A stretch of 38,530 nucleotides of DNA from Acidobacteriota bacterium (GTDB lineage: Bacteria > Acidobacteriota > Terriglobia > Acidiferrales > UBA7541). Within the stretch, counting starts at the first letter, position 1, and each line of letters starts with the position of its first letter. Both the position numbers and the translations under genes were made by a program. The stretch covers positions 1-38,530 of the forward strand of contig JAKASX010000025.1 in the NCBI GenBank assembly GCA_021818865.1, in the 5' to 3' direction. Under the pieces are notes generated by a model. The model was not told the DNA's origin. It did not search any database and worked only from the letters and a program-made list of their open reading frames with translations. Positions 13,321 to 21,259 of this stretch are shown piece by piece.

Positions 13321-15939
13321 TCAAAAATGCAATTCGATCTTTCGTTCGACATATCCAGACCCCTCGAACGAAATTTCCAGGCGAATGCCTTGTGCGGTTC
13401 TCTCGACGGTCGCTCCGTCGGCCAACACATCCCGAAGCTGCGTAATCGCGTCGAGCGCGTAATTCCGGCCGCCGCGCCCAGCCACAGTCAGTGTAATCAC
13501 GCCATGGTCCCCGGCGAGTTGCTGCTCGACGCCTAGAATCTTGAGCTGCACGGAACGGGCGCCAGGCTGCGGATGCGGCACGGGCGGGACGATTGCAAGG
13601 CCGCCGCTGTAGTCGATAGCGACGTCGGCCTGGCGCTCGAGCCGAAAATGAACGGAAACGCGCGAAAGTGCGCTCGAATCGAGTTGGCGGAACGCGATCG
13701 CCATTCCATTCACCCTGACGCGAGTCACGTGCGCGCCCCAGGGCAAAGTCGGCGAGAAACGCACATCGAGCGGCTTCGGCGAATCGTCTTCGAGGCGCAA
13801 GTTCATCCGCGCAGCCGATTGACTGATTTTCCCGCTCAGATGATGCATTCCAAATCTGAAACTCTTGAATCGCACCCACGGCCACTGCGCCGGCAGCGCC
13901 GGCCGAAATGTGAGTTCGTCCCGCGGCGCGTCCGGGCTGAGCCCCAAAATTCCCCGCACCAGCGGCACGACGACACCCATGGACGAGAACAGTTGGTGCG
14001 GCACGGCGCGTGATTGCGGAATGTAACGGTCGCCGGTCATCTGCTCGGGCAGTGCCCCGGGCGTTTCGATTCCGGTGAGCTGGGCGATCGCGCTCCAGGT
14101 GGCGAACCCGGCTAGCGGCTGATCGTTGCGATATTGCGCCAATGCAACCAGGCCGCTGATGAACGGCCACACGCTACCGTTGTTGTAACTGACCGGGTCG
14201 TAGAGCGGATTCTCGTTCGAAAGCCAGCGCGAGCCCCAATCGGTCGCCAAGTCAGGTCGCGCGAATGCCGCGGTCGCCTCAAAAGCCTTTCGCTCGCCAA
14301 TCGCCTGCGGCTCCAGCGCGAGCAGCACCGCCGGCCAGCTCCCATCGAACGAAGCCTGTTTCCCGCTCGCCGTCAGGCCGAAAACGAGCCGCTGGCTTTT
14401 CTCGTTCCACCACTCGGTCGCGATCGAACGCTCGGCTCGCGCAAGCCGCATGGAAGCGTCGGCCGCGAGCCGCGCGTCTCCCGTCGCCGTCGCCAGATCG
14501 CGCATCGAGCGGAGCGCGGCGAGCCAGAAGCCTTCGAGGTAAACGTCTTTCACCACCTTGTCGCGCAGCACGCCGACTTCGACCGCAGCCAGCCCGGCCT
14601 TGGTGTTGTCCATCAAGCCGTCCGGATCGAGCGTCGAAAGGCAATACGCGTAGGCCTTTTGCGCCGAAGGCCAGAATTCGTCCAGAAATTTCCGGTTGCC
14701 GCTTCGCCGCCAATACTGATCGAGCGCGTAGAGGTACATCGGCGTCGTATCGGCGTGGTAGTAAGCGAAATTGTATTTGCCGAACCAATCCACCAGATCG
14801 ACGCTCTGCGTCATCTCGTGCATCATCTTGCCGTCGCCGCGCTGGTGTTTCTTCAGGAAACGCAGCGCCTGCCGCGCGCCAGCCAAGTCTCCGTAATCTT
14901 CGAGCGCCCAGCCGTTCATCAGCGCGTCGCCGCCGAACCACCAATCGAATCCCGGCCGCTGGCTCGATCCCGACGGCGCGTAACCGGCCACCATCCCGCA
15001 ACCCAGGCCCGGATGGCACACCCAACCCGCATTCAGCGCCAGTTTCGCCCACAGCCACGCGCGATTCCATTTCCGGTCGGGCGTTTCTATTTGGGTTGTG
15101 CGCGCCAGAAAATTTCGCGCGTCGGTCACGCGAGCCTGATACAACGCGGGAATCTCCCGCAGCACGCTCGCGTAGACGCCCTCGGCCTGCTCAAGATTTT
15201 TCATTCCCAGCGCCATCACCACAGGGAAAAGCGAAGCGCGCGCCTCGCCCGGCGTCACGTGGATGTCGAATTCCGTTTCGCCGCTCGCCAGCCGGTGGCC
15301 GACGAACTGCGTGTAGGCCGACGCCGCGGGCGAACCGACGAGCGCGGTCGGCAGATTCGTCGCGTCGGTGAGCGCGAACGCCTTGTCGCGGTTCACCCAA
15401 TAGCTGTATTGCCCGCCGAAACTCGCCGGCCACATTGGCTGAAAATCGGGAGCGAACAGCACCTTGATCGTCAACGGTTTCGCCGTGTCCACGTCGAACA
15501 GCAGCACGATAGCCGGCTCGTCGTCGGGCGCGAAAATCGTTTCGCGCACCGTGAACGACGGATCGGCGTAGACCAGCGTGGTGGATTCCGGCCGCGTGAT
15601 CACCTGCGCCATCAAGCCGTCGCCTTCCACGGGCTGCAGCGCGCCCTGCGGCTGAAATTCCAGATGAAAATCCTGCAGCACCTTGATCGGATAGATCCAC
15701 GCCTCGAATCGCCCGCTGCGCCAGCCAAGCACGGCAGAGCGCTCGCCCGTGGCGTCGAAATAGAGGTTTGGCAGCGCCGCCGAGCGCAGTTCCGGCCCGC
15801 TTTTCGGCAACTCGAATCGCGGCACGCCTGCCGGCGCAGGTGCCGTCTGCTGCGCGCGGCAAGGCGCGGCGAAAACCGCCGCCGCAAGCAACAGCCACGC
15901 TCCCGCCAGTTTCCCACTCGCCTTCACAATTCCTCGCAT
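13321..15939 (-). CDS. Secreted (alpha/alpha)6-barrel glycoside hydrolase, glycogen-debranching-enzyme-like
   Basis: This 872-aa protein starts at ATG 15939 with GGAGA about 6 bases upstream; the ATG 21 bases earlier lacks a ribosome-binding site. A signal peptide (residues ~1-30, LAGAWLLLAAAVFAAPCRA) implies export. Residues ~30-270 form a beta-sandwich. From ~290 to ~690 are six-hairpin barrel motifs: PGFDWWFGGDALMNGWALEDYGD, GDGKMMHEMTQ, YHADTTPMYLYALDQY, DNTKAGLAA, and GYVERK at the very end of the C-terminal beta region. These match COG3408-type amylo-1,6-glucosidase/trehalase-like enzymes. Substrate is unknown; acidic residues in the barrel could serve in catalysis but I cannot assign them. 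It diverges from the TIR-protein gene. Confidence 0.75.
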   Translation of the reverse strand: MRGIVKASGKLAGAWLLLAAAVFAAPCRAQQTAPAPAGVPRFELPKSGPELRSAALPNLYFDATGERSAVLGWRSGRFEAWIYPIKVLQDFHLEFQPQGALQPVEGDGLMAQVITRPESTTLVYADPSFTVRETIFAPDDEPAIVLLFDVDTAKPLTIKVLFAPDFQPMWPASFGGQYSYWVNRDKAFALTDATNLPTALVGSPAASAYTQFVGHRLASGETEFDIHVTPGEARASLFPVVMALGMKNLEQAEGVYASVLREIPALYQARVTDARNFLARTTQIETPDRKWNRAWLWAKLALNAGWVCHPGLGCGMVAGYAPSGSSQRPGFDWWFGGDALMNGWALEDYGDLAGARQALRFLKKHQRGDGKMMHEMTQSVDLVDWFGKYNFAYYHADTTPMYLYALDQYWRRSGNRKFLDEFWPSAQKAYAYCLSTLDPDGLMDNTKAGLAAVEVGVLRDKVVKDVYLEGFWLAALRSMRDLATATGDARLAADASMRLARAERSIATEWWNEKSQRLVFGLTASGKQASFDGSWPAVLLALEPQAIGERKAFEATAAFARPDLATDWGSRWLSNENPLYDPVSYNNGSVWPFISGLVALAQYRNDQPLAGFATWSAIAQLTGIETPGALPEQMTGDRYIPQSRAVPHQLFSSMGVVVPLVRGILGLSPDAPRDELTFRPALPAQWPWVRFKSFRFGMHHLSGKISQSAARMNLRLEDDSPKPLDVRFSPTLPWGAHVTRVRVNGMAIAFRQLDSSALSRVSVHFRLERQADVAIDYSGGLAIVPPVPHPQPGARSVQLKILGVEQQLAGDHGVITLTVAGRGGRNYALDAITQLRDVLADGATVERTAQGIRLEISFEGSGYVERKIELHF

Positions 15940-16116
15940 AGTCTCTCCGGGCCTAATCATCGGGCTGGCGATGCTAGGAAAGCCTTACGCTACATGTCAA
16001 CGGATTTCTCCGCAGCGCATTGCCCTACGCCAGGTTGTATTCTCGGCACGCGCGTGCACCCGGCGTCTTGTGGCGCTCGGTAACCGATGCTAATCTCAAT
16101 TCTCCCTTCCAAACGT

Positions 16117-17361
16117 ATGTCCTTGCGCACACTCTACCTGCAATGCCAGCCGTCTGCCGATGGCAATGGCGGCGGAATCGGCGAAAAGCTGTTCGCCGAG
16201 ATTCGCTCGCGTTCCGAGGATTGCCTGGCCGCTCATCGCGTCTTGCCCGCGCTCGTGGCCGGCGAAATGGACCCGAGCTTCGCGCGCCAATCCGTTTCCG
16301 AGGAACTCCTGCGCGAATTCGCTCCCAATCTGATTTACATCGAGGGAGGTCTCTTCGCCGACCCTCGCGGCTCGTGGAAAATCGATTGGCCGGTGATCGA
16401 GGATTTGATTGATTCAGGCGCAGTGCTGATTCTGGCCGATTGCGGCGCGCGCGAATTGTGTCGGCACCGTCCCCGTTATGAATACGCGGCCCGTTTCCTG
16501 CGCGCCCGCGCCCAATTCAGCGGTAACGGCGTCGTCTACGCCACCGACGCCGAACACTCGTGGCAAACCCCCTCCCAAGTCGTTTGCCAACCCGCGAAAA
16601 TGATGATTTCCGAATGGCTCAGGCCCGCCTGGGACGGCGTCGAGGAGGTCGTCGTCGGCAATCCGGCCCAGCTCTGTTCCTGGCAGGATTTGCCCGCATC
16701 CACCAACCTCGGCACCTCGCGAATCATCGAGCCGAAAGGGTCCGGCGAGAGCGCCCGCGTCGAGCCCGGCATTTTCGCCTCGACCGCTCGCTGCGGCCTG
16801 GGACACGTCGTCTTCCTGGCCGGCGAAGTTTCCGCCGACAAGTGGACCGAGCGCTGCCCGGGGAATCCCATCTGGCTGGCGAACCTGGCCGAACTGCTTC
16901 ATCACGAGGCGCTGCAAAGCCGCGCCCGTTTCCGCGCCGATTTCCGCTGGCCTTTCTCGCTCTTTCTTTCCCATCGCTCGGTCAATCGCCAGCTCGTCGC
17001 CCGCGTTTCCGCCGCTCTGCAATCGAGCGGCGTCGAAACCTGCAACGATATCGCCCGATTCACGCCTCCCGATTCCCTGGTGCAGGAAACCGGCCGGGCG
17101 CTCGAAACGATGACGCATTTCGTGTTGTTCTGGTCGCGCGCCTGCCTGGGCGCGCCGTGGGTGGAACGCGAACTGGCAACCGCCCTCACGATGGTCGTCG
17201 AACGGAAACTGCCTCTGCTGGTTGTCCGCCTGGATTCGACGCCTGTTCCCAAACTCCTGAACGACGCGTTTCGCATCGAAGCGATTGGAATGTCGCCGCA
17301 CGAACTCGCCCAAAGCCTGCTCGACGGAATCCAGCGCATCGCGCGCAACGCCCGCGCCTGA
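16117..17361 (+). CDS. TIR-domain protein with N-terminal ThuA/GATase-like domain
   Basis: This 414-aa protein has two parts. Residues ~1-265 look like a class-I-glutamine-amidotransferase/ThuA-type Rossmann fold: NLIYIEGGLFADPRGSW (71-87), DLIDSGAVLILADCG, and GLGHVVFLAGE (227-237) leading to NPIWLANLAELL. The last pair resembles the 'G-x-G-x-V-x-x-x...N-x-x-x-N' ending of ThuA-like domains. Residues ~278-395 are a TIR domain: WPFSLFLSHRSVNRQL (278-293), an alpha/beta core, FVLFWSRACLGAPWVERELATAL with the candidate catalytic glutamate at E352 (or E350), and LPLLVVRLDSTPVP. TIR domains in bacteria commonly degrade NAD+ or make cyclic ADP-ribose signals in antiphage defence. ATG 16087 is an alternative start; a TGCTAAT -10-like box overlapping it favours 16117. 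Confidence 0.75.
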   Translation: MSLRTLYLQCQPSADGNGGGIGEKLFAEIRSRSEDCLAAHRVLPALVAGEMDPSFARQSVSEELLREFAPNLIYIEGGLFADPRGSWKIDWPVIEDLIDSGAVLILADCGARELCRHRPRYEYAARFLRARAQFSGNGVVYATDAEHSWQTPSQVVCQPAKMMISEWLRPAWDGVEEVVVGNPAQLCSWQDLPASTNLGTSRIIEPKGSGESARVEPGIFASTARCGLGHVVFLAGEVSADKWTERCPGNPIWLANLAELLHHEALQSRARFRADFRWPFSLFLSHRSVNRQLVARVSAALQSSGVETCNDIARFTPPDSLVQETGRALETMTHFVLFWSRACLGAPWVERELATALTMVVERKLPLLVVRLDSTPVPKLLNDAFRIEAIGMSPHELAQSLLDGIQRIARNARA

Positions 17362-17436
17362 GCGCCCCGAACCATCCCTACAGCCGGCCGCGCCCGTGGC
17401 CAATCGCGTGCCCGCGCCCGGGCCCTCGCTCTTGCC

Positions 17437-17838
17437 CTATCCCATCGCGCTCGCGCTTTCCACTTGAATCCTGTAAATCACGCGAATCTCCGCCTTTTGA
17501 CGGTATGGGTAGCTGTCCACGCCCAGGTATTTCTTCGCCAGACTGTCGATGTGCGCATCGGCTCCCGTTTCGGTGATTTCCACAACGCGCCCGCGCAGTT
17601 CCAGGTAACGATAGGGATTCTCCGGGTCCGTCACGCACAGGGAAATGCGCGGCTCGCGCCGCATATTGCGATCTTTCTGGCGACCCTTGGCCGAATTCAC
17701 GCGCACGAAGCCGTCGGCGTAGTCGCACCACACCGGCGTCACCTGCGGCGAGCCGTCGGGCATCAGCGTTCCCAGATGGGCGAAAGCCTTTTTGGACGTG
17801 AGCAGGTCTATGTATTGTTCCGGAATCGAGCCAGCCAT
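17437..17838 (-). CDS. PPOX-class (F420-dependent type) flavin/deazaflavin oxidoreductase
   Basis: This 133-aa protein has a split-barrel FMN/F420-binding fold of the pyridoxamine-5'-phosphate-oxidase superfamily. Hallmarks in order are SIPEQYIDLLTSKKAFAHLG, MPDGSPQVTPVWCDY, VRVNSAKGRQKDRNMRREPR (cofactor phosphate contacts), DPENPYRYLELRGRVVE, and KKYLGVDSYPY. This pattern and length match Rv1155-like F420-dependent proteins. The start at 17838 matches the family N-terminus; GTG 17886 would add 16 residues. It faces the TIR gene convergently. The exact substrate is unknown. Confidence 0.85.
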   Translation of the reverse strand: MAGSIPEQYIDLLTSKKAFAHLGTLMPDGSPQVTPVWCDYADGFVRVNSAKGRQKDRNMRREPRISLCVTDPENPYRYLELRGRVVEITETGADAHIDSLAKKYLGVDSYPYRQKAEIRVIYRIQVESASAMG

Positions 17839-18086
17839 CGGTTGCACCTGCCTTTCGCGGTTTTCCAATCGCGGAATGTATAGCACTTTTCCGAAACGCG
17901 AGCGAGCTTCCGACGAATCGCCCGCGCGCTTGCGCTCGCTCCGCGAACTGTAATCTCTTCGCGAAAATGGGCCGCTTCACCACACCTGTTTCACTCTGGA
18001 GCATGTTCTTTCCGCCTCATTCGCAATCTTCTGTGTTCCCACTCGTTTTTTGGCACTGCGCCTGCTGTCTTCCACTCGGCCACCGA

Positions 18087-18434
18087 ATGGAGCTGCAATC
18101 ACCACCCTCGCAATATCGAGTCGAAGTCTCCGGTTGGGATATCGCCGAAAGTTTCTTCGTCGAAAAGGCCACGCTCGAGCTCAGCCAGCAGGGCGAGCGG
18201 ATCGTGCACCTGTGCCATCCCGTGCGCGAGGGCCTGCTCGTTTTTCTCCGGCTGATTGATTCCCGTCTCAGCTTCCCCGCGCTGCCCGTCGCCTATCGAG
18301 TCGTCCACGTCACGTCCGCGCCAAACGAAACTCCGCGCCGCGTGATGCTTCGCAAGCTCCCGCATCGCAGGCCAGGCGAAGAAGAGGAACTGCCCGCCGC
18401 CGACGCCACCACCGAACCCTCCGACCTACTCTAG
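18087..18434 (+). CDS. Small conserved protein, PilZ-like in pattern
   Basis: This 115-aa protein has core residues 8-95 reading YRVEVSGWDIAESFFVEKATL, HPVREGLLVFLRLIDSR, FPALPVAYRVVHV. This is a mostly beta pattern familiar from short acidobacterial proteins and reminiscent of PilZ-like barrels, though the RxxxR and D/NxSxxG c-di-GMP motifs are not evident. ATG 18087 is chosen because the conserved part starts there; an upstream ATG at 17967 adds a 40-residue Cys/Pro-rich stretch that looks non-coding. No function is assigned. Confidence 0.55.
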   Translation: MELQSPPSQYRVEVSGWDIAESFFVEKATLELSQQGERIVHLCHPVREGLLVFLRLIDSRLSFPALPVAYRVVHVTSAPNETPRRVMLRKLPHRRPGEEEELPAADATTEPSDLL

Positions 18435-18528
18435 ACGCCATTTCATCGCCCGAACGCCGCACCACGCGAGACTCGGCGCAAACTCACAGGAATGAGGCAG
18501 TCAGCCGCACGCGGCGTCAATATCTTTT

Positions 18529-18545
18529 TGAAACAGAACGTTTCA
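18529..18545. promoter_or_regulatory. Possible activator-binding inverted repeat upstream of sigma54 promoter
   Basis: TGAAAC-AGAAC-GTTTCA is a perfect 6-bp inverted repeat about 160 bases upstream of the sigma54 promoter core. A related half (TGTTTCA) lies at 18653-18659. This is the usual distance for enhancer sites of NtrC-type activators, suggesting autoregulation by the downstream gene. Confidence 0.35.
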
Positions 18546-18702
18546 TTGTGGAACAGTCGCTGCCCCGCTTTGTTCTGCCTCCTTGCCTCTGTTTGCGTTC
18601 TTTCCGAAACCGTTCCAGAAAGACCTAACTTCCTTTCCTAACTGGCATTAGATGTTTCAAAGCGATAGCTTCCTGCCCGCCTTCGCAACACCACTCCTGA
18701 TT

Positions 18703-18718
18703 TGGTACAGCTCTTGCC
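18703..18718 (+). promoter_or_regulatory. Sigma54 (RpoN) promoter
   Basis: TTGGTACAGCTCTTGC has the invariant GG (18704-18705) and GC (18716-18717) separated by exactly 10 bases, in the consensus context TGGYAC-N5-TTGC. It predicts transcription starting near 18729, two bases before the ATG of the sigma54-activator gene, so the message would be almost leaderless. Confidence 0.7.
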
Positions 18719-18730
18719 TGTCTCCAGGGC

Positions 18731-20149
18731 ATGCCACTGATTGCTGAAGATCGCGTAATCCTCACCGCGCGGCGAACGATTTCCATCTGCGTCGTCGCCG
18801 CGGAAATCGCCACGGCTGAATCCATCGCTGATAATCTGGAACGGCTCGGCTATCCCGTTTTCGCAACCCAGAGCCCGAATCAGGCGCTCGAACGCATTCG
18901 CGACGGCCAGCATCGCGTCGCCATGGTCGAAATGAATCTCGGGGAATCGAGCGGCCTCGAATTTCTCGAGCGCGCTCTCGAAATCGATCCCGGCGTCTAC
19001 GTGATTCTGCTCGGCGAGGGCAAGCCGCTCGAACTCGCCGTCGAGGCCATCAAGCGCGGCGCCTACGATTTCCTCGAGTCTCCCGTGAATTGGTCTCATC
19101 TCGAGCGCACGCTCGATCGCCTGGGCGAGGAATTCGGCCGCCGCGCGCACATCCGCGATCTCGAGGACCGTCTGCTCTCGCATCTGGAATTTCACGGCAT
19201 CGTCGGCCGCAGCCCGGCCATCATCGAAGTCTTCGAACGCGTCCAGAAAATCGCCCGCCATTTCACCAACGTCCTCGTCGTCGGCCCCACCGGCAGCGGC
19301 AAGGAACTGGTCGCCTGGGCCCTCCACAAACTGAGCCCCGTCGCGTCCCAGCGTTTCGCCGTCTGCAACTGCTCGGCGCTCGTGGATACGCTTCTTGAAA
19401 GCCAGCTCTTCGGCCACGTCCGCGGCGCCTTCACCGGAGCCACCGACACGCGTCCCGGCCTTTTCGAATACGCCAATGGCGGCACGGTGTTTCTCGACGA
19501 AATCGGCGAAATGTCGCTCGGCATGCAATCGAAGCTGCTGCGCGTGATTGAAAATCGGGAAATCCAGCGCGTCGGCTCGCCCGAAATCCGCAAAGTCGAC
19601 GTGCGTCTGGTCGCGGCCACCAATCGCGACTTGCGCGCCGAAGTGATGGCCGGCCGCTTCCGCGAGGATCTCTTCTATCGCCTCTCCACGCTCGAGGTTC
19701 GCGTCCCCAGCCTCGTCGAGCGCATCGAAGACATCCCGCTGCTCGTCCAGTTTTTCCTGAAAAAATACAACCAGGCTTACGGCAAAAACGTTCGCGGTCT
19801 CACCCGCCGCGCCCAGGCCGTTCTGCTGCGTTACCACTGGCCGGGAAACGTGCGCGAACTCGAAAACGTCGTTTCGAGCGCCTGCCTCACCGCCGAATCC
19901 AGCTTCATGGATATCGGCGATCTCCCGCCCCACCTGCAAAAGCCGCATCCGGCCGCGCTCGATCTCGACGACACCTGGCGCCCGGTCCCCATCGAAGAAG
20001 TGAAGCGCCAGCACATTGCTCGCGTGCTCGAATTCTGCGCCGGCAACCGCGTCCGCGCCGCCCAAATCCTCGGCATCGGCCGCACCAGCCTCTACCGCTA
20101 TTTCAAGCGCGAAGCCCGGCTGAAAGCCAAACAGCCCAAATCCGCCTGA
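18731..20149 (+). CDS. Sigma54-dependent transcriptional activator (NtrC family) with degenerate receiver
   Basis: This 472-aa protein has three domains. A receiver-like domain (~16-130) lacks the activating residues: the acidic pair is VVAAE (A23, A24), the phospho-acceptor Asp is E67 (MVEMNLGESSG), and the conserved Lys is S117 (FLESPVN). The AAA+ domain (~150-385) has Walker A GPTGSGKE (185-192), the sigma54-contact loop GAFTGA (232-237), Walker B GGTVFLDEIGE, and FREDLFYRL with the arginine finger region. A Fis-type helix-turn-helix (~428-460, VLEFCAGNRVRAAQILGIGRTSLYRYF) ends it. It should activate RpoN promoters but probably not by phosphorylation; Glu at the phospho-site may mimic the active state. 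It lies directly behind a sigma54 promoter. Confidence 0.92.
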   Translation: MPLIAEDRVILTARRTISICVVAAEIATAESIADNLERLGYPVFATQSPNQALERIRDGQHRVAMVEMNLGESSGLEFLERALEIDPGVYVILLGEGKPLELAVEAIKRGAYDFLESPVNWSHLERTLDRLGEEFGRRAHIRDLEDRLLSHLEFHGIVGRSPAIIEVFERVQKIARHFTNVLVVGPTGSGKELVAWALHKLSPVASQRFAVCNCSALVDTLLESQLFGHVRGAFTGATDTRPGLFEYANGGTVFLDEIGEMSLGMQSKLLRVIENREIQRVGSPEIRKVDVRLVAATNRDLRAEVMAGRFREDLFYRLSTLEVRVPSLVERIEDIPLLVQFFLKKYNQAYGKNVRGLTRRAQAVLLRYHWPGNVRELENVVSSACLTAESSFMDIGDLPPHLQKPHPAALDLDDTWRPVPIEEVKRQHIARVLEFCAGNRVRAAQILGIGRTSLYRYFKREARLKAKQPKSA

Positions 20150-20172
20150 CCTTCCTGGTTTGTATTTCGTCG

Positions 20173-20201
20173 TTGTCCGGCACGCGCTTCCGCAATAGCA
20201 T
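20173..20201 (+). promoter_or_regulatory. Possible promoter for the DpnI-like operon
   Basis: TTGTCC (20173-20178) and TAGCAT (20196-20201) are separated by 17 bases and lie 39 bases before the first gene of the pair. The match to consensus is moderate. Confidence 0.3.
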
Positions 20202-20239
20202 ACGCGCAGTGGCGAAAGCACGCCGACGCGGAGCAGCGC

Positions 20240-20425
20240 ATGGGCGAGCATCTCTTCGTAAATTATTACAGGTGCCCAGAGGACGGGACGGCGTGGGCCA
20301 TGACTTGGAGTTGCATGTGCGACGACCGCTGCCCGACGTGCAGTCGCGAAATCGAACCTCATAGGAGCGAGGATTTATTTGGCGAGACAGGCTCCGCTGT
20401 GTCGCCCGGAGGCAAGCCCGATTGA
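20240..20425 (+). CDS. Small zinc-ribbon protein upstream of the DpnI homologue
   Basis: This 61-aa protein has GGAG 6 bases before ATG 20240. YRCPEDGTAWAMTWSCMCDDRCPTCSREIEP contains five Cys (C12, C25, C27, C31, C34), enough for one zinc site. It follows a widespread small-protein pattern (CP-x-x-G-T-x-W...W-S-C-x-C-x-D-R-C-P-x-C). Its last codons overlap the TTG start of the nuclease gene (TTGA), so the two are translated together. It might be a companion or modulator of the nuclease, but such small proteins also occur alone on plasmids and phages. Confidence 0.6.
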   Translation: MGEHLFVNYYRCPEDGTAWAMTWSCMCDDRCPTCSREIEPHRSEDLFGETGSAVSPGGKPD

Positions 20426-21213
20426 TTCCCCAAATGCCGGCTCACCTTGCAGAGGGATATGAGAATCCCTCCCAACAAACGAGGGTAGTGAGCGAGGCTT
20501 GGGCGGAGCGAAACCTATTCTGCCCTTGCTGCCCGTCGCCGCGCCTTGAGCTCACAAACCCCAACACGCGTGTCGTAGACCTCTCGTGCCGTGGATGCGG
20601 CGCCCGGTTCCAGTTAAAGGCCCGATCGAAACCGCTTGCTACGCGAGTCACGGATGCTGGCTACGACGCAATGGCCGGGGCAGTCGAGCGCGGGGATGCG
20701 CCCAACCTTTTCGTTCTCGACTACGACCGAGCAAAATGGCAGGCTCGGAATCTGCTTCTGATACCCCGGTACGCGCTCTCCCTCTCGTGCATTGAAAAGC
20801 GTCGGCCGCTCGGCCCGAAAGCCCGACGCCATGGCTGGGTCGGATGCAACATTCTGCTGGCAAATATTCCACCTGACGCCCGGATTCCTGTTCTGACCGA
20901 CGGCGCCGTGGAACGGCCGGCGCGCGTGCGCCAGCTCTACGCCCGGCTGAAACCTCTGGAAGGGCAACAGCATGATGCACGCGGCTGGACCCTGGACGTA
21001 TTACGTGTCGTCAGAGGCCTACGCCTCGAACGGTTCTCTTTGGCGGATATTTACGCACGGGAAGCCGAACTCCAGGGGCTGCATCCCAATAACCGAAATG
21101 TGCGCCCCAAGATTCGCCAGCAGCTACAGCGGCTCCGTGACATGGGGCTGGTCGAATTCCTCGGCGGGGGAAGCTACCGCGTCCCAGAACTGGGCGGTAC
21201 CCAAGCTCCCTAG
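20422..21213 (+). CDS. DpnI-family methyl-directed restriction endonuclease
   Basis: This 263-aa protein aligns with DpnI (remembered sequence) almost without gaps: YENPSQQTRVVSEAWAERNLFCP, then zinc ligands C34, C37, C56, C59, then the PD-(D/E)xK core with D53 and K66. The position of the catalytic E64 is Q64 (FQLK). GPKARRHGWVGCNI (131-144) matches the DpnI loop with its base-contacting Trp, and the C-terminal winged helix is conserved (RGWTLDVL..., VRPKIRQQLQRLRDMGLVEF, GSYRV). DpnI cuts GATC when the adenine is methylated, so the gene would destroy dam-methylated foreign DNA. TTG 20422 is the start: GGAGG lies 9 bases upstream, whereas ATG 20434 is too far from it. Confidence 0.88.
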   Translation: MIPQMPAHLAEGYENPSQQTRVVSEAWAERNLFCPCCPSPRLELTNPNTRVVDLSCRGCGARFQLKARSKPLATRVTDAGYDAMAGAVERGDAPNLFVLDYDRAKWQARNLLLIPRYALSLSCIEKRRPLGPKARRHGWVGCNILLANIPPDARIPVLTDGAVERPARVRQLYARLKPLEGQQHDARGWTLDVLRVVRGLRLERFSLADIYAREAELQGLHPNNRNVRPKIRQQLQRLRDMGLVEFLGGGSYRVPELGGTQAP

Positions 21214-21259
21214 GCGCCCCGGCGACGCACGGCCACACAAGACGCAGCCAAGCACAAAC

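Noticed and set aside
14134-16083. A 649-codon open frame on the plus strand opposite the glycoside hydrolase
   Set aside because: It lies antisense to a gene with clear signal peptide and barrel motifs; its product is Arg/His-rich with no motif, as expected from GC-rich antisense frames.
18638-20362. A 574-codon minus-strand frame opposite the sigma54 activator
   Set aside because: The plus-strand gene has unmistakable AAA+ and helix-turn-helix motifs and its own promoter; the antisense frame is a composition artefact.
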